The notes under the pieces are model-generated. The model did no database searches. It saw nothing but the letters and a program-made list of their open reading frames with translations, and was not told the DNA's origin. Shown here piece by piece: positions 26,186 to 37,415 of a stretch of 64,000 bases of DNA. The position numbers were made by a program, and so were the translations under genes. Origin of the DNA: Bacillota bacterium. GTDB taxonomy: Bacteria > Bacillota > Clostridia > Lachnospirales > Lachnospiraceae. Where the stretch lies: contig JAEZZQ010000034.1 of the NCBI GenBank assembly GCA_023442465.1, positions 62,001 through 126,000 of the forward strand, written 5' to 3'. Each line of letters opens with the position of its first letter. The first letter of the stretch is position 1.

Positions 26186-26341
26186 GGCTCATTGTTACAG
26201 TTCAGCCCTCGGCTAAACTGCAACATATATGCACACAAAATGCGATAAAACTGCATTTTGGCGCTTACAGCCCTCGCAAAATTGCATAAAGACGCAATTT
26301 TGGCATCGCGGTATTGAAGGCTGAACTGTTACGGCTCATTG
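26186..26341. mobile_element. MITE-like insertion with inverted ends and flanking direct repeats
   Basis: The direct repeat GGCTCATTG occurs at 26186-26194 and 26333-26341. Inside it, CAGTTCAGCC at 26198-26207 is the inverse complement of GGCTGAACTG at 26319-26328; the outer arms GTTACAGTTCAGCC and GTAACAGTTCAGCC match at 13 of 14 positions. The body (about 139 bp) contains internal hairpins, AAAATGC/GCATTTT and AAAATTGC/GCAATTTT, and no coding potential. Just outside, GCAAG/CTTGC at 26168-26181 forms another small hairpin. It fills the 216-base gap between 26159 and 26377. The ends resemble those of the element at 38550 (GTTACNGTTCA). Confidence 0.75.
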
Positions 26342-26376
26342 CCCACAGGAATAAACCGAAAGGGAGAACAAATATT

Positions 26377-27507
26377 ATGATTAACTTTAATGTACCTCCA
26401 TTTACAGGAAAAGAAATGGAATATATGCGGCAGGCGGTAGAAAACCAGAAGATATGCGGAGATGGGGAATTTACCCATAAGTGCAGTGCATGGATAGAGG
26501 AAAGAACGGGTACGAGAAAGAGCCTTCTTACAACCTCTTGTACTCACGCGCTCGAACTGGCAGCCCTCCTTGCGGAGATAAAGGAAGGGGATGAAGTGAT
26601 AATGCCCTCCTTTACATTTGTATCTACGGCAGATGCTTTTGTGCTGAGGGGAGCCAAAATCATATTTGTGGACATACGGCCGGATACGATGAACATAGAC
26701 GAAAATCTCATTGAAGACGCCATTACTGAAAAAACGAAGGCGATTGCAGTCGTGCATTATGCAGGTGTGTCTTGCGAAATGAATAAAATCATGGAAATCG
26801 CGAGGAAATATGAGCTTATCGTGGTAGAGGATGCAGCCCAGGGTATTATGGCCTCTTATAAAGGAAAGCCGCTTGGAACCATAGGCGACTTCGGCTGCTT
26901 TAGCTTTCATGAGACGAAGAATTACAGTATGGGAGAAGGCGGCGCTCTGCTGATTCGGGATGAAAAATACATTGAAGATGCGGAAATTTTCAGGGAAAAG
27001 GGGACGGACAGAAGTAAATATTTCAGAGGTCAGGTAGATAAATACCGCTGGATGAACCATGGCTCTTCCTATCTGCCCAGCGATATGAATGCGGCTTATT
27101 TATATGCGCAGTTAGAAATGGCGGATGAAATCAACGATATCCGCCTGGCGAGATGGAAGCAATATTATGAAAGCTTAAGCCCTCTTATGGAAAGCGGAAA
27201 AGCAGAGCTTCCCAAGGTGCCGGAGGAATGTATCCACAATGGACATATGTTCTATATAAAGACGAAAGACATGAAAGAAAGAACCGCTCTTATCGATTTC
27301 TTAAAGAAGAACGAAATTCTTTCAGTGTTCCATTACGTACCGCTCCATTCGGCTCCGGCAGGAATAAAATTCGGACGATTCCACGGAGAAGACGTATATA
27401 CCACAAAGGAAAGCGAAAGACTGTTGAGGCTTCCGATGTTCTATAAACTTAAGGAACAGGAAGTGGATTACATTGCCGGTAAGGTAAAGGAATTTTATGG
27501 TGCTTAG
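26377..27507 (+). CDS. rffA: dTDP-4-keto-6-deoxyhexose transaminase (RffA/WecE type)
   Basis: A 376-residue DegT-fold PLP enzyme close to RffA/WecE, which makes dTDP-Fuc4N. TTSCTHALELAALL, MPSFTFVSTADAFVLRGA, VVEDAAQGIMA (pyridine-binding Asp), FSFHETKNYSMGEGGAL (Schiff-base Lys) and NHGSSYLPSDMNAAYLYAQL are characteristic of this subgroup. AAAGGGAGAACAAATATT precedes ATG 26377. No dTDP-glucose genes are in the window, so the keto-sugar must come from elsewhere. The product could be acylated by the GNAT domain of the protein at 29449. The start is 36 bases beyond the MITE-like element. Confidence 0.85.
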   Translation: MINFNVPPFTGKEMEYMRQAVENQKICGDGEFTHKCSAWIEERTGTRKSLLTTSCTHALELAALLAEIKEGDEVIMPSFTFVSTADAFVLRGAKIIFVDIRPDTMNIDENLIEDAITEKTKAIAVVHYAGVSCEMNKIMEIARKYELIVVEDAAQGIMASYKGKPLGTIGDFGCFSFHETKNYSMGEGGALLIRDEKYIEDAEIFREKGTDRSKYFRGQVDKYRWMNHGSSYLPSDMNAAYLYAQLEMADEINDIRLARWKQYYESLSPLMESGKAELPKVPEECIHNGHMFYIKTKDMKERTALIDFLKKNEILSVFHYVPLHSAPAGIKFGRFHGEDVYTTKESERLLRLPMFYKLKEQEVDYIAGKVKEFYGA

Positions 27508-29404
27508 AGAGTTCTGTAAAAAAAATGAAAACAAAATAATTGCGGCGGTGCTTATGATACTTCTGGGCGCGCTGGTGGCGGTTCGGTATGATTACTATTT
27601 CGATTTGAATGACGATGTGGTAATGAAGGATATTCTGGCAGGAGTCTATACGGGTAAGCCGGAAAGCCGCAACATACAGATGATGTATCCGATGAGCCTG
27701 CTGATTAGCCTATTTTACAGGATTTTTCCGCAGGTGCCGGTTTATGGTGTTTTTCTGTGCGGCTGCCAGTTTGTCTGTCTTTATCTCATTGTGCAAAGAA
27801 GTCTGTACTTTCGAAACAGTACGGTCTCCAAGCTGCTGATGGCAGGACTGGAGGGCCTTGTGATGACGGTCCTTTTTCTGCCGCATTTTATATTTATACA
27901 GTATACGGTAACCTGTGCATTGCTGGCAGCAACGGCGGCTTTTTTGTTTGTCACGGCGGCGGATGAGCCTTCGGTAAGTAAATTTATAAGAAAGAACGTA
28001 TGTAGCATTGCATTAGTTATTGCGGCATTCGGCATACGTTCGGAAATGCTTCTTCTGGCGATGCCTTTTATTTGTGTGGCGGGCATATATAGGTGGTCCT
28101 TAGAGGTTTTTGGGAAGCGAGCGCTGTTTTCTACGGAAAACATAGTGAAATATTTGGGCGTTATCGGAAGCATTCTGGCGGGTATCGTATTGGTTTATGT
28201 GATAAATGATGCGGCTTACAGCGGTGGGAGTTGGAGGAAATTTATCGATTACTTCGACAGCAGGACCGAGCTATACGATTTTCAAGGAATTCCATCCTAT
28301 GAGGAGAATGAAAAGCTGTATGAAAGGCTGGGAGTTACGAGGGCGGAGCAGGACATGCTGTTCGAGAGATATAATTTTGGCATGGATGATACATTAGATG
28401 CTGGAATGCTTAACGCTATGGCGAAATATCAATCCGAAGCTAAGCAGCAAACGGTATCTGTGGGAGAAAATCTTGTGAAGAAACTGGGAGAATACCGGTA
28501 TAGAACTTTCCATAGGGAGCCGGAAGGTTCGGCGACTCCTGACGATTATCCGTGGAATGTCATGGTGGTATTGACGTATATTTCTGTTTTTATCGCGGGA
28601 ATATGGAATGAGGTATGCAAGGCAAAGGATTGCCTGACAAAGGATTGCCTGACAAAGGAACACGAAGCGGTACACGGTAAGCTGGCCGGCTGCGGAGTGT
28701 GGAAAATAGGCTGGAAGCTGTTTCTTATGGGATTTGTAAGAACCGTGCTCTGGATGTATATTCTTATGAACCAACGTTCCCCGGAACGCATTACGCACTC
28801 CTTGTATCTGATAGAATTATGTATCTTATGGGCTATGCTTCATGTGGAAAGTCAGGGAATCGAAGCGAGAATCTGTGGAAAGATAAAAGCGACAGTAGTT
28901 TTTCCGGCAGTTTTGGCGCTGACAGCGGCCGCTTCCCTCATGGCAGGAATAGGGGAAGTGGATACAGAATATGCCGCGCGCGGGGAAGTGAATACGACAG
29001 ATATAGCAGTGAAGGAATACTGCCGCACTCATCCGGGTAACTTTTATTTTATCGACGTATATTCTTCCGTATCAGATTCTGTTACTTTAATACCATATTC
29101 TGAGAAAATGTTTCAGAATGTAAATAATCATATCGCAAATTATGACATCATGGGTGGGTGGCTGAATAAAAGCCCGCTTTATGACAAGAAACTGAAGGCC
29201 TTTGGACTAAGCTCCATGCAAGAGGCGCTGGCCTATAGCGAAAATGTTTATATGATGGCGAAGCTTGAAATGGGTACGGATTTTTTAACGGATTATTACG
29301 CGGATCAGGGAGTAGAGACGGAAGTAGAACTGGTCGATACCATAAACGGAATAATGGGCGTATATGAAATCCAAGGATATATGGCAGAAGAGATTGCGGA
29401 CTGA
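27497..29404 (+). CDS. Polytopic membrane protein, GT-C-like
   Basis: A 635-residue membrane protein with about ten helices; the first loop has DYYFDLNDDVVMKDILAG, acidic residues where GT-C enzymes hold their catalytic pair. The C-terminal ~160 residues are soluble. The gene overlaps the RffA-type stop by 11 bases, implying coupling. Near residues 376-387 a perfect 15-base tandem duplication (28624-28653) gives a doubled KDCLT. No recognised family; the context suggests transfer of an amino-sugar from a polyprenyl carrier. Confidence 0.65.
   Translation: MVLREFCKKNENKIIAAVLMILLGALVAVRYDYYFDLNDDVVMKDILAGVYTGKPESRNIQMMYPMSLLISLFYRIFPQVPVYGVFLCGCQFVCLYLIVQRSLYFRNSTVSKLLMAGLEGLVMTVLFLPHFIFIQYTVTCALLAATAAFLFVTAADEPSVSKFIRKNVCSIALVIAAFGIRSEMLLLAMPFICVAGIYRWSLEVFGKRALFSTENIVKYLGVIGSILAGIVLVYVINDAAYSGGSWRKFIDYFDSRTELYDFQGIPSYEENEKLYERLGVTRAEQDMLFERYNFGMDDTLDAGMLNAMAKYQSEAKQQTVSVGENLVKKLGEYRYRTFHREPEGSATPDDYPWNVMVVLTYISVFIAGIWNEVCKAKDCLTKDCLTKEHEAVHGKLAGCGVWKIGWKLFLMGFVRTVLWMYILMNQRSPERITHSLYLIELCILWAMLHVESQGIEARICGKIKATVVFPAVLALTAAASLMAGIGEVDTEYAARGEVNTTDIAVKEYCRTHPGNFYFIDVYSSVSDSVTLIPYSEKMFQNVNNHIANYDIMGGWLNKSPLYDKKLKAFGLSSMQEALAYSENVYMMAKLEMGTDFLTDYYADQGVETEVELVDTINGIMGVYEIQGYMAEEIAD
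28624..28653 (+). repeat. 15-bp perfect tandem duplication inside a coding region
   Basis: The unit AAAGGATTGCCTGAC occurs twice in direct succession (28624-28638 and 28639-28653) and keeps the frame, duplicating five residues in a predicted loop of the membrane protein at 27497. It looks like a recent slippage event. Confidence 0.9.
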
Positions 29405-29448
29405 TTGTAAAATAATTTTGTTACGCGGGGAAGGAGCATAAGAGTTTT

Positions 29449-30924
29449 ATGCAGACTATGAATATCATCGGGAAGAATATAATACTTAGACCTATGACTT
29501 ATGAGGACACGGATTATATTGTGGAGTGGAGGAATAAGGAAAGGGTCAGGAGGAATTTTATTTTCAGAGATGCCTTTACTCCGGAAAGTCATGAAAACTG
29601 GATGAGGACAAGGGTGGAGACCGGGAGTGCCGTTCAGTTCATCATCTGTGAAAAAGAAGGAATGCGCCCTATCGGAAGCGTGTATCTCAGAGATGTGGAT
29701 ATGGACAAGAAGGAAGCGGAATACGGCATCTTCATCGGAGAAGACGATGCGGTGGGAAATGGATATGGAACCGAGACTGCGAAGCTTGCGGTAAAATATG
29801 CCTTTGAGAATATGAAGCTCCATAAGATTATATTGAGAGTATTTACCGATAACGAAGCGGCGGTCAGCAGCTACGAAAAGGCAGGATTTGTCAGGAGATT
29901 TACACTAAAAGCTGTGGAATGTTCAGACGGTGAGAAGAAGGATATGTACTTGATGGATATAGATATAAAGGATGATAACAGTCAACTGATAAGCTTCGTG
30001 ATTCCCTGCTATCGGTCGGAGCAGACGCTTTCCAAGGTTGTGACAGAAATAACGGAAGCGGTAAACGGTTTGAACAAGGAGGGGAAGCAGTACGGCTACG
30101 AAATCGTACTGGTAGACGATTGCTCCCCAGACAAGACGTTAGACGTAATTCGTACTTTGTGCGAGGACAATAAGAAAATTAAAGGCATTAATCTGGCAAG
30201 AAATTTTGGACAGCACGCGGCCCTTATGGCAGGTTTTCACCACGTAAAGGGCGATGTGGTTGTATGCTTGGACGACGACGGACAGACGCCTGCCGATGAA
30301 GTGGGCAAGCTGCTTGAGGAAATTGAAAAAGGCTCCGATGTGGTATATGCGAAATATGACCATAAGATGCACTCTATGTTTCGTAATTTTGGAAGCTGGG
30401 TAAACGAAGAGATGGCGAGGATTATGCTGGGCAAACCTAAGGATATTTATGTTTCCAGTTATTTTGCGGCAAAGAGGTTCGTGGTGGAGGAGATGAAGCG
30501 GTATACCAATGCATATCCTTACGTAATCGGACTGGTGCTCCGGGCGACGAAGCGAATCACTAATGTGAACGTACATCATAGAGAGAGAGAGGTGGGAACC
30601 TCCGGCTATACCATTCGCAAGCTGATCGGATTGTGGTTCAACGGCTTTACGGCGTTCAGTGTGAAGCCTCTTCGCATAGCCACAGCCGTCGGCTGTATGC
30701 TTGCTTCTATGGGATTTATTTACGGGATATATACGGTAGTTAAAAAGTTTGTTAACCCGGCTGTTCCCATGGGATTCAGCTCCATGATGTCGGCGCTGGT
30801 ATTTATAGGAGGAATGATCATGCTGATGCTCGGCCTGATAGGAGAATACATCGGCAGAATGTATATTTCCATGAATAATTCCCCCCAATTTGTCATAAGG
30901 GAAGTCATGAATGAAGAGGAATAA
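29449..30924 (+). CDS. Fusion: GNAT N-acetyltransferase + ArnC/GtrB-like GT2
   Basis: A 491-residue two-domain protein. Residues ~1-170 are a RimJ/RimL-type GNAT (LRPMTYEDTDYIVEWRN; GNGYGTETAKLAVKYAF is the acetyl-CoA loop; NEAAVSSYEKAGF). Residues ~180-400 are a GT2: FVIPCYRSEQTLSKVV, VDDCSPDKT, LARNFGQHAALMAGF and CLDDDGQTP, resembling ArnC, which loads amino-arabinose derivatives on undecaprenyl phosphate. Two C-terminal helices (~408-470) anchor it. It lies two genes after the RffA-type transaminase. I infer N-acylation of a 4-amino-sugar followed by lipid loading in one protein. The GNAT domain is also the only PseH candidate in the window. Confidence 0.85.
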   Translation: MQTMNIIGKNIILRPMTYEDTDYIVEWRNKERVRRNFIFRDAFTPESHENWMRTRVETGSAVQFIICEKEGMRPIGSVYLRDVDMDKKEAEYGIFIGEDDAVGNGYGTETAKLAVKYAFENMKLHKIILRVFTDNEAAVSSYEKAGFVRRFTLKAVECSDGEKKDMYLMDIDIKDDNSQLISFVIPCYRSEQTLSKVVTEITEAVNGLNKEGKQYGYEIVLVDDCSPDKTLDVIRTLCEDNKKIKGINLARNFGQHAALMAGFHHVKGDVVVCLDDDGQTPADEVGKLLEEIEKGSDVVYAKYDHKMHSMFRNFGSWVNEEMARIMLGKPKDIYVSSYFAAKRFVVEEMKRYTNAYPYVIGLVLRATKRITNVNVHHREREVGTSGYTIRKLIGLWFNGFTAFSVKPLRIATAVGCMLASMGFIYGIYTVVKKFVNPAVPMGFSSMMSALVFIGGMIMLMLGLIGEYIGRMYISMNNSPQFVIREVMNEEE

Positions 30925-30930
30925 GCGGTT

Positions 30931-32754
30931 ATGCAGAAAAAAAAGGCTATTATCGTTTCTTTGCTGCTGGCCCTCGTAGCGACGTGGTGCTTGCCGAAGA
31001 TGCTGAATTTGAAGGGAAACAGTCTTGCCATAAGCAACAGCTTCCTTAGTATATTTCTATGGGGCGGCTGTGCCTATGCGCTTTACCGCTCCATTATAAG
31101 AACAGGAAAGAAAACGGGTAGAAGAGGCGCTGCTGCGGCAGGGCTTTTGGGCCTTTTGTTTTCCGGCTGCGTCGCCTTCGGCGTTCAGCTGGATTATGGG
31201 GAAAACGTAAATTTTAAGGATGCCGGAATGTGGATATCTATCATAGTCTGGGCAGTAATACTGACAATCTGGATACAATGTGCCTGGGAAACGCTTGAGA
31301 CCTGGCAAAAGAGACGAGGCAGGGATAAGGGTGAAAATAAGCTTGTGGGCGGAGCTTGTATATGGTATAAGCTCTGCGGGAAGTGGAACAGCATGTCTGA
31401 AAGAAAGCGTACGGCTCTTACGATGTGTTTGCTTTTCCTTTGCTGGCTGCCCGTATTTCTGGCGGTATATCCGGGATTTTTCGTGTACGATGCACAGGAT
31501 GAGTTCATTCAAGTACAGACGAGAAATTTTACCACTCACCATCCTCTTTTGCACGTGCTTTTGCTGGGCGGCACGATTTTAGGAGTAAATAAGCTGACCG
31601 GCTCCTATAATATAGGAATTGCGGCATATACGCTGCTTCAGATGCTTTTCATGTCAGGGGTATTTACTTATGTGGTTTCCTACATGAAAAAAAGAGGCAT
31701 TGCATTTCTTTTTCGCGTAGGCACTTTTTTTTACTTTGCCTTCTTCCCGGTAATCGTTATGTTCACTTTATGCTCGGCAAAGGACGGAATCTTCACGGCG
31801 GCATTCCTTTTACTGCTTCTTTCTTTGGCAGATATGGCAAGAGAAAAGGAGAGCTTTTTTACTTCTTGGAAGAAACAGTTTTTTTTCGGAGCGTGTGCCT
31901 TTGTTATGATGTCTTTTCGGCATAACGGCATGTATGCGTTTTTAGTTATGGCGCCGGTACTTTTGCTTTACATGAAGGGATGGCGTAAGAAGCTGGCATT
32001 TCTTCTGGGAGGTACATTCGCAATTTATTTTCTGGTAGCGGCAGGTCTTTCTGCGCTGCTTTCAGCACAGCATGCCGGAAAGCAGGAGATGCTTACCGTC
32101 CCGATCCAACAGCTTTCAAGAGCTTATAAATATGATAGGGAAAGCTTTGCCGGGGAGGATTTGGAAACCTTGTATGAGATTCTCCCTGAGGAAGCGCTTC
32201 GGTTTTATACGGCGAAGGTATCCGATGGAGTAAAAATATGGTTCGATAACGGGGCTTATACGGCTGATCCTGGGAAATATATGCGGCTTTGGGCGAAGAT
32301 AGGAATGGAGCATCCGTTTACGTATATTAATGCGTGGCTTATGACTTCCTATGGGCTCTGGTATCCGGACACAGTCATCGACGTATATCGTGGAAATGAA
32401 GTATTTACTTTTACCTATGAGGACAGTTCGTTCTTTGGTTATGAGGTGGAGCAGCCCGGAACGAGGGAGAGCAAGCTGCCGGTTTTAAATGAATGGTATA
32501 GAAGCATATCCTTGGAGGTTACACAGCAGAAGGTGCCTGTCCTATCTATGTTGTTTTCGGCGGGATTCCTTTTCTGGGTGTTCGCCTTTACTTTTGGCTA
32601 TACTTATTACACAAGACGCTATGATCTGCTCATTCCCTTCCTGATGGTGCTGCTCGTATGGCTCACTGCGATTCTCGGCCCTACGTACCTGCCCCGCTAT
32701 GTGCTGATCCTCTGGTTCGCACTTCCGGCTACGGTGGCCGTTCTTGTAAACTGA
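30931..32754 (+). CDS. DUF6020-like polytopic membrane protein (GT-C-like)
   Basis: A 607-residue membrane protein with about twelve helices. VYPGFFVYDAQDEFIQ followed by FTTHHPLLHVLLLGG matches a family I recall as DUF6020, common in Clostridia glycan clusters; the acidic loop and HHP site are placed like a GT-C active site. A second exposed region at ~385-500 holds the RAYKYDRESFAGEDLE stretch. It starts 6 bases after the fusion gene and is probably co-translated. Likely uses a lipid-linked sugar made by that fusion protein; activity not demonstrated for this family to my knowledge. Confidence 0.68.
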   Translation: MQKKKAIIVSLLLALVATWCLPKMLNLKGNSLAISNSFLSIFLWGGCAYALYRSIIRTGKKTGRRGAAAAGLLGLLFSGCVAFGVQLDYGENVNFKDAGMWISIIVWAVILTIWIQCAWETLETWQKRRGRDKGENKLVGGACIWYKLCGKWNSMSERKRTALTMCLLFLCWLPVFLAVYPGFFVYDAQDEFIQVQTRNFTTHHPLLHVLLLGGTILGVNKLTGSYNIGIAAYTLLQMLFMSGVFTYVVSYMKKRGIAFLFRVGTFFYFAFFPVIVMFTLCSAKDGIFTAAFLLLLLSLADMAREKESFFTSWKKQFFFGACAFVMMSFRHNGMYAFLVMAPVLLLYMKGWRKKLAFLLGGTFAIYFLVAAGLSALLSAQHAGKQEMLTVPIQQLSRAYKYDRESFAGEDLETLYEILPEEALRFYTAKVSDGVKIWFDNGAYTADPGKYMRLWAKIGMEHPFTYINAWLMTSYGLWYPDTVIDVYRGNEVFTFTYEDSSFFGYEVEQPGTRESKLPVLNEWYRSISLEVTQQKVPVLSMLFSAGFLFWVFAFTFGYTYYTRRYDLLIPFLMVLLVWLTAILGPTYLPRYVLILWFALPATVAVLVN

Positions 32755-32796
32755 GGGTATCTGTGCTATACTTACCATTTGAAATGGAGAGACAAT

Positions 32797-35491
32797 ATGT
32801 ATAAAATTGTGAAAAAAAGCCGCGCGATACAGAGCGTAATAATATTGCTGACCTTAATAGCAATGATGACAATTTATCCGATCCGTATGTGGGACGAGAC
32901 GATTCCCTCCGTCAGTAATCAGATTCTGGCCGGCTCCTCGGACAGCATAGGAGAGGATTATCTTTTACAGCGTTTTATTGCCCAGTATGACCATTTGGGA
33001 ACGGTTAATCTGTATATTGCAGATTTCGAGAATGGCTGGAACAAAGACCAGAGGGTTGATTCCTTTATCTTCCGCATGCTGGATTCGAACATGCAGGTTT
33101 TGTTCGAGCAAAAGGTGGATGTGAGATTCATCGATATCCCCGGCTTTTGTCCTGTCTATATCAATGAGGATCTGGATGTGGGAAGCGATTATTATTTCTT
33201 CCTTCAAGGGCTAAACGGCAGCCGCGTATGGTTCGGACTGGAGGAGACAGCGTCGGCAGGGACGCAGTATGTAAGCCGTTTGGTTTATAACTATGATGAG
33301 CTTCAGGGTTATAATATTGTAGGGGAATATTATTATATGGTTCCTCTTCGCAAGGATAAAATATTTGTCTACGATGCGATACTTCTCATTTTAGCTGCTC
33401 TGTTAGTAGGAGCTGTGGAAGCATATTTCCGTTTGACCAAGAAGGACAAGCTGATTACCGTGGAAAAGGCATTGCGTTATACGGCAAATATTGTGGCGGC
33501 GGCGATAACGGGAGGCGCTTTATATATCATAAGCGTGCGCAGATTTTTCAGCGGACAGTTTACAGATAACATTTTTTATACGATAGGAGCACTGTTGGGC
33601 AGCGCAACACTGTTCTATGCCATTAACCGTAAAAGGGACAGAAGCGAGTATATACCCCTTAGGGAGAAGATAAAGGCGCACGGTGCGGATTACCTTCAGT
33701 CGGCCTTTATCGCGGGAACTGTATGGGCCTGCTGCAATTATATGAACGGTCTTTACGACATTCACCATAGAATTGCGGAACGCCAGTTCATCGTTTTTTT
33801 TGCATTGACTATCCTTACTATGTGCAAAAAGAAGGAGATATTCAGCAAGATTACTTTGGTTTATGCAGCCGCGGCGGCGGTGGCAGTTTACCGTTATTAT
33901 AGCTTCTATGTGGACTATCTGGCGATGAACGAGATGGATCTGAAGGCGATACGGTACGGAGTGCTGGCACTGGTGCTTTCCGGCTTAGTAATTGTAACCA
34001 TCGCAGCTCGTCTTATTTCTATGCTGTTAAAAAAAGAAAGAATGGGTAGAATCTCCCTTTGGTACGCCGGGATATTGGGAGTATTCTTCATTCTCATCAT
34101 CGTATTTAGGAATACGAGATGGTGGACGGTGGCTTTGGTCATTTCCTTTACGCTGTTTTATCTTCGCTATGCACTTTGGGATAAAAAGGAGCATTTGCTG
34201 CAAAATATGAGTAACGGATTGCTTCTGCACTTTGTCTGCTGCATTATATTTTCAATGCTGCACAGGCCGTTTTTATCGTGGGTATATCCGAGATTCCCGT
34301 TTATTTTCCATACGGTAACGGTAACAGCGGTATATTTGACGCTCATTATATGTGCAGCGCTGATGAAGCTTATGGATAAATACAAAAAGACGCATAAGTT
34401 GAAGGATATGTGGGCGGAGCTTCTGGTACTGGGTTCTTCCGGCACCTATATGTTGTTTACGGCCTCAAGAACCGGATTCATGTCCGTAGCCGCGATGCTG
34501 ATGGTAGGCGTGATAATGGCAGCAGGAGGCGTAGGAAAAGGTAAACTTATAAATATTCTGCGCTTGTTCGCGATGATGGGTGCAGCGGTAATATGGTGCT
34601 TCCCCATCATCTTTACCGGTCAGAGAATTATTCCTGCTCTGAGCAACGATGTATACAAATATGAGGTGGAAGTGTTTCCGGATGCGATCGAAAGAGGGAA
34701 TGAATGGGATTCCATGTATTATATAACGGTAGAACGCTTCGCAGAAGTATTCAATAATAAGATTTTTGGAATACCGGAAAAAGGAACTTCTTCCTATGAA
34801 AGAAGCGAAGAATATCAGAAATACCGCGCAAAGAGATTTAACAGCAATGGTGAGGTCGTGTGGGAAGGCGGCATCAGCGATTTATATCAGTCGCAGGAAA
34901 GCGCCGGAGCAGGCGAAACGCCGGCAGATAATGACAGCGAGCCTCAGCTCAATATTATCGGCACTAAGACCGAGGAAGAGCGAGCCGCGGACGATGCCCG
35001 TGCGGCGGAACTTGCCAAGGATGCAAAGGAAGGCGATTTTACGGGGACTCCCGAGGTTCAGGAGGAGGCCGCAGAAGATATCAGCGTATATGAGAAAACG
35101 GAGGAATATGCCAATGGACGTATGGACATTTTCCGCGCTTATCTGGACCAGCTTAATCTGACAGGGCATGATGAGATGGGTGCTTTACTGCCGGACGGAA
35201 CGCTGGCGGTCCATGCGCATAATATTTATCTTCAGGTGGCATATGACAATGGTATCCTTGTAGGGGTGGTGTTTGTCCTTTTGGGTGCGGCAACCTTCGT
35301 GCAGGGCTGTATTTTCTATAGAAGAAGGAATAACAGCGTTCCCTGTGCGGCGATGCCTGCGGCAGTCGTAGTGGCTTTCGCCACGGCGGGCATGGTGGAA
35401 TGGATATTTCATCTTTGCCATCCGGCAGGATTTACCTTGCTTGTTGTCTTAGCGCCCCTGTTATTTGATATGGGTAAAAAGGATGAAACGA

Positions 35492-35505
<14 letters not shown>
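32797..35505 (+). CDS. Large O-antigen ligase/polymerase-like membrane protein
   Basis: A 902-residue protein. After one helix come ~165 extracellular residues (from about 30 to 190) of beta-rich sequence, then about twelve helices. LTASRTGF-like text (FTASRTGFMSVAAML) and, late, VHAHNIYLQVAYDNGILVG carry the conserved Arg and the H-x-H-N-x-Y motif of WaaL/Wzy_C ligases. Just before that motif an acidic, low-complexity stretch (encoded about 34880-35100) enlarges the catalytic loop. ATG 32797 with GGAGAG upstream is preferred over TTG 32779. Role: polymerising or attaching lipid-linked glycan on the cell surface. It may be a protein-glycan ligase rather than a Wzy. Confidence 0.78.
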
Positions 35506-37378
<1,873 letters not shown>

Positions 37379-37415
37379 CTATACCATTTTATAAAAGAAA
37401 AGAGGCGTTTTATCG

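Noticed and set aside
26160..26376. CRISPR-like or riboswitch reading of the palindromic gap
   Set aside because: The inverted arms and the flanking direct repeats fit a small insertion better; there are no regular repeats and spacers.
26329..27060. 243-codon open frame on the - strand
   Set aside because: Opposite the RffA-type gene, with no family motif or ribosome site.
30139..30888. 249-codon open frame on the - strand
   Set aside because: Opposite the ArnC-like domain of the fusion gene; rich in His/Arg/Ser without recognisable motifs.
34766..35161. 131-codon + strand frame inside the ligase-like gene
   Set aside because: Arises from the acidic low-complexity stretch read in another frame (basic, Arg/Lys-rich); no ribosome site.
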